The position numbers were made by a program, and so were the translations under genes. The notes below the pieces were generated by a model, which saw only the letters and a list, made by a program, of their open reading frames with translations, did not search any database and was not told the origin of the DNA. From Thiobacillus denitrificans (GTDB lineage: Bacteria; Pseudomonadota; Gammaproteobacteria; Burkholderiales; Thiobacillaceae): a stretch of DNA of 64,000 nucleotides. Numbering within the stretch: position 1 is the stretch's first letter; every line of letters starts with the position of its first letter. The stretch is taken from NCBI RefSeq assembly GCF_001530125.1, contig NZ_LDUG01000016.1, forward strand, positions 1 through 64,000, in the 5' to 3' direction. Below, one piece after another: positions 57,912-64,000 of the stretch.

Positions 57912-59132
57912 ATGGCTACAGCGGCAAAGGCAATCAAGGACGCCACCTTCCTGTGGGAAGGCATGGACAAGCGCGGCAAGAAGGTCAAAGGCCAGATGCA
58001 GGCTGGCGGCGAGGCCGTGGTCAATTCCAAACTGCGCAGGCAGGGCGTCACCGTCACCAAGGTCAAGAAACAGAGCACGCTGTTTTCAGGCGGCAAGCGC
58101 ATCACCGACAAGGATGTCACCCTGTTCACCCGCCAGTTGGCGACCATGATGAAGGCCGGGGTGCCGCTGCTGCAATCGTTCGAAATCGTGGCGCGCGGGC
58201 ACTCCAACCCGTCGATGCAGCGCCTGCTGCTGGAAATCAAGGCAGACATCGAAAAAGGCAGCAGCCTCACCCAGGCGTTTGGACGTCACCCGCTGTATTT
58301 CGACGCGCTGTTCTGCAATCTGGTGGGCGCGGGCGAATCGGCCGGTATTCTGGACGGCGTGCTCGAACGGCTGGCGATCTACAAGGAAAAAATCCTCGGC
58401 ATCAAGAGCAAGATCAAGGCTGCGCTGTTCTATCCGGTGTCCATCATCGTGGTGGCGTTCGTCATTACCGCCATCATCATGATTTTCGTGATTCCGGCGT
58501 TCAAGGATCTGTTCAGCAGCTTTGGCGCAGACTTGCCGGGGCCGACCCTGGTGGTGATGGCGATCTCGGACTTCTTCGTCGAATGGTGGTGGGCGATTTT
58601 CGGCATCATCGGCGGCGGGATCTATGCCCTGCTGCAAGCCTGGAAGCGCTCGCGCAAGGTCCAGATGTTCATGGATCGCGTCATGCTCAAACTGCCGATC
58701 TTCGGGGCGGTGATCGAAAAAGCCACCATCGCGCGCTGGACGCGCACCCTGTCCACCATGTTTGCCGCCGGCGTGCCGCTGGTCGAAGCGCTGGAGTCGG
58801 TGGGCGGGGCGTCGGGCAACCAGGTGTTCGTCGAGGCCACCCAGAAGATTCGCGGCGAAGTCTCGACCGGCACGGCGCTGACGCAGGCGATGCAGAACTC
58901 CGGACGTTTCCCCAACATGGTGCTGCAGATGACCGCCATTGGCGAGGAAGCCGGCGCGCTCGATTCCATGCTGGGCAAGGTGGCCGACTTTTACGAGGCC
59001 GAAGTGGATGACGCCGTGGCGGCCCTGTCCAGCCTGATGGAACCGATCATCATGGTGGTGCTGGGCGTCCTCATCGGCGGCATGGTGATTGCCATGTACC
59101 TGCCGATCTTCAAGATGGGCTCGGTCGTCTGA
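57912..59132 (+). CDS. pilC: Type IV pilus inner-membrane platform protein PilC
   Basis: A 406-residue polytopic protein with two T2SF domains. 'LFTRQLATMMKAGVPLLQSFEIVARGHSNPSMQRLLLEI' opens the first and 'ARWTRTLSTMFAAGVPLVEALESVGGASGN' the second. Three membrane helices separate and close them. It bridges PilB and the pilus base. Its stop overlaps the pilD start. Confidence 0.96.
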   Translation: MATAAKAIKDATFLWEGMDKRGKKVKGQMQAGGEAVVNSKLRRQGVTVTKVKKQSTLFSGGKRITDKDVTLFTRQLATMMKAGVPLLQSFEIVARGHSNPSMQRLLLEIKADIEKGSSLTQAFGRHPLYFDALFCNLVGAGESAGILDGVLERLAIYKEKILGIKSKIKAALFYPVSIIVVAFVITAIIMIFVIPAFKDLFSSFGADLPGPTLVVMAISDFFVEWWWAIFGIIGGGIYALLQAWKRSRKVQMFMDRVMLKLPIFGAVIEKATIARWTRTLSTMFAAGVPLVEALESVGGASGNQVFVEATQKIRGEVSTGTALTQAMQNSGRFPNMVLQMTAIGEEAGALDSMLGKVADFYEAEVDDAVAALSSLMEPIIMVVLGVLIGGMVIAMYLPIFKMGSVV

Positions 59133-59983
59133 TGGAACTGCTGCAAGCCGAACCAGCCCTGTTCACCGGGCTGGTTTTTTTATTCAGCCTGCTGATCGGC
59201 AGCTTTCTCAACGTCGTCATCCATCGCCTGCCCAAAATGATGGAGGCGGAATGGCATGCGCAGTGCGCCGAGCTTCGTGACGAAACTCCTTCTGAATCAA
59301 CGCTTTACAACCTCGCCGTGCCGCGTTCGGCCTGTCCGCAGTGCGGGCATCGGATCACCGCGCTGGAAAACGTCCCGCTGCTGTCGTGGCTGTGGCTGCG
59401 CGGACGTTGCTCTGCGTGCAGTGCGCCGATCGGCGCACGCTACCCCCTGGTTGAATTGCTCACCGCACTGCTGTCAGCGGCGGTGGCCTGGAAGTGGGGC
59501 GTCAGCGCGCAAACGCTTGGCGCGCTGCTCTTGGTGTGGACACTGGTCGCCTTGGCGTTCATCGACCTCGGCACCACCCTGCTGCCCGACAGCCTCACCC
59601 TGCCGCTTCTGTGGCTGGGGCTGCTGTTCAACCTGGGCGGCCATTTCGCCAGCCTGCCGGACGCGGTCATCGGCGCCATCGCCGGCTACGGGGTGTTGTG
59701 GTCGGTGTACTGGCTGTTCAAGCTGGTCACCGGCAAGGACGGCATGGGCTATGGTGACTTCAAGCTGCTGGCAGCCCTCGGTGCCTGGCTCGGCTGGCAG
59801 TTGCTGCCTGTTACCCTGCTGCTGTCGTCGGTGGTCGGCGCGGCGATTGGCATCGCGATGATCGTGCTGGTCAAGCACGACCGGCGCGTGCCGATTCCCT
59901 TCGGCCCCTATCTGGCCGGCGGCGGGCTGGTGGCGCTGTTCTTCGGCGCCGATCTGACGCAGGCCTATCTCGCACAATTCTGA
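59132..59983 (+). CDS. pilD: Prepilin peptidase / N-methyltransferase PilD
   Basis: A 283-residue membrane aspartic protease that cleaves and methylates type IV prepilins. The cytoplasmic loop has two CxxC pairs ('CPQCGH' and 'CSACSAP'). The catalytic aspartates are in 'ALAFIDLGTTLLPDSLTLPLLW' and 'GMGYGDFKLLAALGAWLGW'. The stop shares a base with the coaE start. Confidence 0.96.
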   Translation: MELLQAEPALFTGLVFLFSLLIGSFLNVVIHRLPKMMEAEWHAQCAELRDETPSESTLYNLAVPRSACPQCGHRITALENVPLLSWLWLRGRCSACSAPIGARYPLVELLTALLSAAVAWKWGVSAQTLGALLLVWTLVALAFIDLGTTLLPDSLTLPLLWLGLLFNLGGHFASLPDAVIGAIAGYGVLWSVYWLFKLVTGKDGMGYGDFKLLAALGAWLGWQLLPVTLLLSSVVGAAIGIAMIVLVKHDRRVPIPFGPYLAGGGLVALFFGADLTQAYLAQF

Positions 59984-60756
59984 TGTTCACGGTCGGCCTC
60001 ACCGGCGGCATCGGTTCGGGCAAGTCGACCGTCGCTGATTGCTTTACCGCGCTGGGCGTGCCGGTGATCGATACCGACGTCATCGCACGCGAGCTGACCG
60101 CACCCGCAAGGGGTACGCCGCCAGACGCTCGCCCTGCGGGCGGTCTTGGCGCAGCCCCCGGCGGCGCGGCGCTGAATGCGATCCGCGCGACGTTTGGCGA
60201 AGCGGTGATGCAGGCAGACGGCACGCTGGATCGCGCTGCCCTGCGCCGCCGCATCTTCGCCGACCATGCCGCGCGGCACCAGCTCGAAGCCATCCTGCAC
60301 CCGCGTATCCGGCAGGTAGTGGGGCAGACACTGGCCACGCTGACTGCGCCCTATGCGCTGATCGTGATTCCCCTGCTGGTGCAGCGCCAAGACCACCCGC
60401 AAGGGGCAGGCCGTGGTTGTAAAGCCGACAAGTCGGCAACAACCACGCACCGCCCGGAGGGCGAGCGTCTGGCGGCGTACCCCTTGCGGGTGGAAACCAG
60501 CGGCTACCAGGATGTGCTGAACCGCGTGCTGGTGGTCGACTGCCCGGAAGAGGCGCAGATCGCACGAGTGATGGCGCGCAACGGACTTACGCATGCGGAA
60601 ATAAAAGCCATTCTCGCGGCACAGGCCGGGCGCGCCGAACGCCTGGCTGTGGCGGACGATATCATTGTCAATACCGCAAGCTTAGAGGCGTTGCGAGCCG
60701 AAGTGGCCGCGCTGCACCAGCGTTATCTGGCCCTTGCCGCCGCGCCGTCGCCTTGA
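59983..60756 (+). CDS. coaE: Dephospho-CoA kinase with two in-frame repeat insertions
   Basis: Phosphorylates dephospho-CoA, the last step of CoA synthesis. The P-loop GGIGSGKST spans residues 8-16, and '[11 protein letters not shown]', '[18 protein letters not shown]' and '[20 protein letters not shown]' are typical. The protein is 257 residues while the family is near 200. The excess is two insertions, residues 42-59 (18) and 134-170 (37), without which 202 residues remain. Both are coded by copies of one palindromic repeat. They lie in surface loops between 'ELTAP' and 'GGAAL', and after 'IPLLV'. The frame is open, so the enzyme is probably active. Confidence 0.95.
   Translation: MFTVGLTGGIGSGKSTVADCFTALGVPVIDTDVIARELTAPARGTPPDARPAGGLGAAPGGAALNAIRATFGEAVMQADGTLDRAALRRRIFADHAARHQLEAILHPRIRQVVGQTLATLTAPYALIVIPLLVQRQDHPQGAGRGCKADKSATTTHRPEGERLAAYPLRVETSGYQDVLNRVLVVDCPEEAQIARVMARNGLTHAEIKAILAAQAGRAERLAVADDIIVNTASLEALRAEVAALHQRYLALAAAPSP
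60106..60159 (+). repeat. Short copy of the coaE palindromic repeat (54 bp)
   Basis: Adds 18 codons to coaE. The sequence GCAAGGGGTACGCCGCCAGA continues CGCTCGCCCT...GCGGGCGGTCTTGGCGC. It is the reverse complement of both ends of the longer copy at 60382-60492 with its central part deleted. Flanking GCACCC (60100-60105) and GCCCCC (60154-60159) look like a diverged target duplication. Confidence 0.85.
60382..60492 (-). repeat. Long copy of the coaE palindromic repeat (111 bp)
   Basis: Adds 37 codons to coaE. The outer arms CCACCCGCAAGGGG (60393-60406) and CCCCTTGCGGGTGG (60480-60493) are perfect complements. Inside lie GTGGTTGT/ACAACCAC (60413-60420, 60439-60446) and the central palindrome GCCGACAAGTCGGC. 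Read on the minus strand it continues with the same bases as the short copy, including GGTCTTGGCGC. Confidence 0.88.
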
Positions 60757-60808
60757 TTTTCCGCATGAATCGGCGACAATCGATGCATTCAAACCAACGC
60801 GTCGCGGC

Positions 60809-61564
60809 GTGATCCACTACGAATATCCCCTGAGCGAACGCATCCGCACCTTGCTGCGGCTGGAGAGCCTGTTCGAACGCTTCGATGCCCATGCCGCATC
60901 GCCCGACCCGCACGCGCATCATTCAGCCTTGCTGACCTTGTTCGAAATGGCTGAGGTGGCGGCGCGCGCCGACCTGAAATCCGATCTGTTGCAGGAACTG
61001 GACCGGCAGAAAGCCGTGCTAAGCGCGCTGCGCGGCAATCCACATGTGCAGGGGGCGACGCTGGAAAAGGTGCTGGCGGCGATCGAGTCGGCGCACCAGG
61101 GCATTTATCAGCAGCCCGGCAAAGTCGGCCAGCACCTGCGCGAAGACGAATGGCTGATGACCATTAAACAGCGCGCGGCCATCCCGGGCGGGATGTGCGA
61201 GTTCGATCTGCCGTCCTACCATTACTGGCAGCACCAGCCGGCCGAACAACGCATGCAGCAGTTGCAGTGCTGGCTGGCGCCATTCTCGTCCATTCGAGCC
61301 GCGGTCGACATCGTGCTGGGCTTGCTGCGCGACAGTGGCCAGCCCGAAGTGCAGCATGTGGACAATGGCCACTATCAGCGCATGCTCGAATCGCGCAACC
61401 CGCAGCTCATCCGCGTCACCCTGGGCGACAGTCTGCCGTGCGTGCCGGAGATCTCCGCCAACAAGTACATGCTCAACATCCGCTTTGTGCCTGCGGGATC
61501 CGGGCAGATGCGCGCCTGCACCGCCCAGCCGATCGACTTTGACCTGACCTTCTGCACCTTGTGA
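60809..61564 (+). CDS. zapD: Cell division protein ZapD (Z-ring associated)
   Basis: A 251-residue protein starting at GTG 60809 ('[21 protein letters not shown]'). ZapD binds the C-terminal tail of FtsZ and bundles protofilaments. Conserved segments are '[14 protein letters not shown]', '[11 protein letters not shown]' and '[10 protein letters not shown]'. The coaE-zapD-yacG order is the same as in E. coli. Confidence 0.94.
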   Translation: MIHYEYPLSERIRTLLRLESLFERFDAHAASPDPHAHHSALLTLFEMAEVAARADLKSDLLQELDRQKAVLSALRGNPHVQGATLEKVLAAIESAHQGIYQQPGKVGQHLREDEWLMTIKQRAAIPGGMCEFDLPSYHYWQHQPAEQRMQQLQCWLAPFSSIRAAVDIVLGLLRDSGQPEVQHVDNGHYQRMLESRNPQLIRVTLGDSLPCVPEISANKYMLNIRFVPAGSGQMRACTAQPIDFDLTFCTL

Positions 61565-61770
61565 AGCCCGATACCAAACTCCCCGTCGTCAGTTGCCCGA
61601 CATGTGGCGCGGCCGTGAAATGGGCGGCGGAGAATCGCTGGAAGCCGTTTTGCAGTGAACGCTGCAAAATGATTGACTTGGGCCAATGGGCCACCGAGAA
61701 ATACCGGGTGCCGGTGGAGCCCAAGCTGGATGAAGGCGAAGCGCCCAATGAAGGCGAGCGTCCGCAGTAG
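61561..61770 (+). CDS. yacG: DNA gyrase inhibitor YacG (zinc-binding)
   Basis: A 69-residue protein that binds one zinc through four cysteines, 'CPTCG' and 'CSERC', and inhibits gyrase B in E. coli. '[25 protein letters not shown]' is fully typical. GTG start overlapping the zapD stop. Its end abuts the convergent rpiA gene. Confidence 0.94.
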   Translation: MKPDTKLPVVSCPTCGAAVKWAAENRWKPFCSERCKMIDLGQWATEKYRVPVEPKLDEGEAPNEGERPQ

Positions 61771-62427
61771 TTACCGCTTGTAAGTCTTGACGCCGGATTC
61801 GGTGCCCAACAGCAGCACATCCGCCCCACGTCGCGCAAACAGGCCGTTGCTGACCACGCCGACGATAAGATTGATCGCCGTCTCCAGCGACACCGGATCG
61901 ACAATCGACAAACCGTGTACGTCGAGAATGAGGTTGCCGTTGTCGGTGGTGTAGCCTTCTCTCAATCGGGGTTGCCCGCCCAGTTTCACCAGCTCGCGCG
62001 CCACATAGGAACGCGCCATCGGGATCACCTCGACCGGCAGCGGGAACGTGCCCAGCACGCCGACCAGCTTGCTCTCGTCTGCGATGCAGATGAACTGCTT
62101 GCTGCACGCCGCCACGATCTTCTCGCGCGTCAGCGCGCCGCCGCCACCCTTGATCATGGCGAGGTGTTCGGTGATTTCGTCGGCGCCATCGACGTAGATC
62201 TCAAGCTCGCCCACGCTGTTCAGGTCCAGTACCTGGATGCCATGCCTTTTCAGACGGGCTGCAGTGGCTTCCGAGCTGGCCACCGCGCCGTCGATGCGGC
62301 CCTTGACCTCGGCCAGCGCGTCGATGAAATAGTTGGCCGTCGAGCCGGTGCCTACCCCGACAATGCCACTGCGGGCATAATCCACCGCAGCACGTGCCAC
62401 GGCTTGCTTCATTTCGTCTTGAGTCAT
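61771..62427 (-). CDS. rpiA: Ribose-5-phosphate isomerase A
   Basis: A 218-residue pentose-phosphate enzyme that interconverts ribose 5-phosphate and ribulose 5-phosphate. Marks are '[18 protein letters not shown]', 'DGADEI', '[15 protein letters not shown]' with the catalytic Glu, and '[16 protein letters not shown]'. Length and order of motifs are normal. Confidence 0.96.
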   Translation of the reverse strand: MTQDEMKQAVARAAVDYARSGIVGVGTGSTANYFIDALAEVKGRIDGAVASSEATAARLKRHGIQVLDLNSVGELEIYVDGADEITEHLAMIKGGGGALTREKIVAACSKQFICIADESKLVGVLGTFPLPVEVIPMARSYVARELVKLGGQPRLREGYTTDNGNLILDVHGLSIVDPVSLETAINLIVGVVSNGLFARRGADVLLLGTESGVKTYKR

Positions 62428-62458
62428 GATGTTTTCGTCGATTTCGATGCAGCCCGGC

Positions 62459-62654
62459 AGCCCGGGTGTTTCATAAATTCGCGTGATGCCCTAAAAAGGA
62501 TACCGGGCTAATGCCCATAATCGCGCAGGATTTTGTTTTGTAGGGGAGTTTTGTGAGGAAGTGGCGTAGTTATTCATACGCCCGACCGAACAAAATTTTC
62601 ATACGAAACAAAAGACCAGCGAGGGCGCGCGTCAATTTATGAAACATCCGGGCT
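62459..62654. repeat. 196-bp MITE-like element with 21-bp terminal inverted repeats
   Basis: AGCCCGGGTGTTTCATAAATT (62459-62479) and its complement (62634-62654) match at 20 of 21 bases. The unit fills the gap between divergent rpiA and ilvA and has no coding capacity. It may contribute promoter sequence to either gene. Confidence 0.75.
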
Positions 62655-62703
62655 AGGATAGCGGCATCGCCCTCTTTTTACAAACCACGCACCCGCCGCC
62701 GCC

Positions 62704-64000
62704 ATGAGCCCACCTGACGATTACCTCGAACGCATCCTCACTTCGCGCGTCTACGACGTGGCGGTGGAGACCCCGCTCGACGAGGCCCACAATCTGTCGC
62801 GCCGTCTCAACAACCGGATTCTGTTGAAGCGCGAAGATCTGCAGCCGGTGTTTTCGTTCAAGTGCCGTGGCGCCTACAACAAGATGGCTAAGTTGACGCA
62901 GGCGCAACTGGCGCGCGGCGTGGTGGCGGCGTCGGCCGGCAACCACGCGCAGGGGGTGGCTCTGGCTGCGCAAAAACTCGGCGTGACGGCCATCATCGTG
63001 ATGCCGGCCACCACGCCCAAGATCAAGGTTGACGCGGTGGTCGCACGCGGCGCGCAGGTGATTTTGCACGGCGACAATTATGACGAAGCGTGCGACCACG
63101 CCACCCAACTCGCCAAGGAGGCCAAGGCGACCTTCGTCCACCCCTACGACGACCCCGACGTGATTGCCGGGCAGGGCACGGTGGCGATGGAGCTGCTGCG
63201 CCAGCATCCCGGCCCGATCCATTCGGTCTACATTCCAGTTGGCGGCGGTGGGCTGATTGCCGGCATGGCGGCCTACATCAAACGGCTGCGGCCGGAAATC
63301 AAAATCATCGGCGTCGAACCCGAGGACGCCGACGCCATGGCGCGCTCCTTGTGCAAGGGCAAGCGCGTTACGCTGCCGCGCGTGGGCATTTTTGCCGACG
63401 GCGTGGCGGTGAAAAGGGTCGGCAAGGAAACCTTCCGGCTGGCGCAGCTGTATGTCGACGAAATCATCCGCGTCAACAACGACGCCATCTGCGCGGCGAT
63501 CAAGGACGTGTTCGAGGACACGCGATCGATCCTGGAACCGGCCGGCGCGCTGTCGATTGCCGGGATGAAGGCCGCCATCGCGGGCGACAAACTCAAGGGC
63601 AAGACGCTGGTCGCGGTGGCGTCGGGCGCCAACATGAACTTCGACCGCCTGCGCCACATCGCCGAGCGTGCCGAACTCGGCGAAAAGCGCGAAGCCGTGC
63701 TGGCAGTGACCATCCCCGAGACGCCGGGCAGCTTCAAGACCTTCTGCGGCCTCTTGGGCGCGCGCAATATCACCGAATTCAACTACCGCTATTCCGACCC
63801 CCGGGTGGCCCGTGTCTTCGTCGGCCTGTCGGTGCCGGGCGCGGGCGAGGGCGCGCGTGTGGTCGAGCTGTTGCAGCGCCACGGGCTGGAAGCGCTCGAC
63901 CTGACCGAGAACGAGATGGCCAAACTGCACATCCGCCATCTGGTCGGCGGGCGCGCACCTGAGGCGGTCAACGAGGTGCTGTATCGATTCGAATTCCCCG
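62704..64000 (+). CDS. ilvA: Threonine ammonia-lyase (threonine dehydratase), 3' end missing
   Basis: A PLP enzyme that converts threonine to 2-oxobutanoate for isoleucine synthesis. The frame opens at ATG 62704 and is still open at the window edge (432 codons seen of about 500). The PLP lysine is in 'QPVFSFKCRGAYNKM', the phosphate loop is 'PVGGGGLIAGM', and 'VASGANMNFDRLRHI' follows. The first ACT-like regulatory repeat ('VTIPETPGSFKTFCGLLG') has begun, so it is the long, feedback-controlled biosynthetic form. Confidence 0.96.
   Translation, partial: MSPPDDYLERILTSRVYDVAVETPLDEAHNLSRRLNNRILLKREDLQPVFSFKCRGAYNKMAKLTQAQLARGVVAASAGNHAQGVALAAQKLGVTAIIVMPATTPKIKVDAVVARGAQVILHGDNYDEACDHATQLAKEAKATFVHPYDDPDVIAGQGTVAMELLRQHPGPIHSVYIPVGGGGLIAGMAAYIKRLRPEIKIIGVEPEDADAMARSLCKGKRVTLPRVGIFADGVAVKRVGKETFRLAQLYVDEIIRVNNDAICAAIKDVFEDTRSILEPAGALSIAGMKAAIAGDKLKGKTLVAVASGANMNFDRLRHIAERAELGEKREAVLAVTIPETPGSFKTFCGLLGARNITEFNYRYSDPRVARVFVGLSVPGAGEGARVVELLQRHGLEALDLTENEMAKLHIRHLVGGRAPEAVNEVLYRFEFP

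Overview
The window is chromosomal DNA of a betaproteobacterium, probably a GC-rich member near Nitrosomonadales/Thiobacillaceae. This rests on gene content and gene order and on protein style, not on a marker search. Three conserved housekeeping loci set the frame: yibN-type rhodanese/grxC/secB/gpsA facing gpmI-envC-ctpA; the macromolecular-synthesis operon rpsU-yqeY-dnaG-rpoD; and rpsP-rimM-trmD-rplS with ffh. No rRNA, CRISPR array, complete insertion sequence or phage region is visible. Region 1 (1-8.6 kb, minus strand): gpsA, an SH3 protein, secB, trxC, grxC and rhodanese, followed upstream by a DUF2892 protein, an RND efflux pump with its adaptor, and an ArsR repressor. The repressor has two cysteines 66 residues apart, as in the persulfide sensors SqrR/BigR/YgaV. 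A perfect ATTAGA-N4-TCTAAT inverted repeat overlaps the likely pump promoter. Region 2 (8.6-19.4 kb): gpmI, envC, ctpA, a conserved hypothetical, a ThiF/MoeB-family E1-like enzyme, slmA, a CAU-anticodon tRNA, then rpoD, dnaG, yqeY and rpsU on the minus strand. Region 3 (19.4-40.7 kb) is the accessory part. Between rpsU and tsaD, which are normally divergent neighbours, lies a 21-kb aryl-polyene (xanthomonadin-like) pigment cluster. The plus-strand operon (19.8-33.0 kb) encodes an ACP, membrane protein, acyl-activating ligase, two hot-dog dehydratases, LpxL-like acyltransferase, LolA-like carrier, MMPL exporter, polysaccharide deacetylase, PAP2 phosphatase, ketosynthase, chain-length-factor-like ketosynthase, FabG-like reductase and a CPA2 antiporter. 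The minus-strand operon (35.0-40.6 kb) encodes a halogenase-like flavoprotein with an intact WxWxIP motif, a XanB2-type chorismatase, a MipA/OmpV barrel, an acyltransferase, a glycosyltransferase and a methyltransferase. Chorismate would give a hydroxybenzoate starter. That starter is activated, loaded on ACP, extended by KS/CLF/KR/DH, attached to a lipid or sugar, and exported by LolA/MMPL. Two foreign insertions interrupt the cluster: a DUF559 endonuclease gene with a 95-bp palindrome, and a 1.5-kb element whose 350-400-bp inverted repeats enclose one AT-rich orphan gene. Region 4 (40.7-50 kb): tsaD, a membrane protein, plsY, folB, TauE/SafE, then a coupled set of two AstE/AspA-like deacylases around a GCS2-type ligase, and xerD-ogt. 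Region 5 (50-64 kb): rplS-trmD-rimM-rpsP, ffh, a CcsA-like protein, a CNNM/CorC protein, pilBCD, coaE, zapD, yacG, rpiA and a truncated ilvA. The most striking observation is coaE. It carries two in-frame insertions (18 and 37 codons) that are opposite-orientation, differently sized copies of one palindromic repeat. Removing them gives a normal ~202-residue enzyme, so this looks like an RPE-like mobile palindrome tolerated inside an essential protein.
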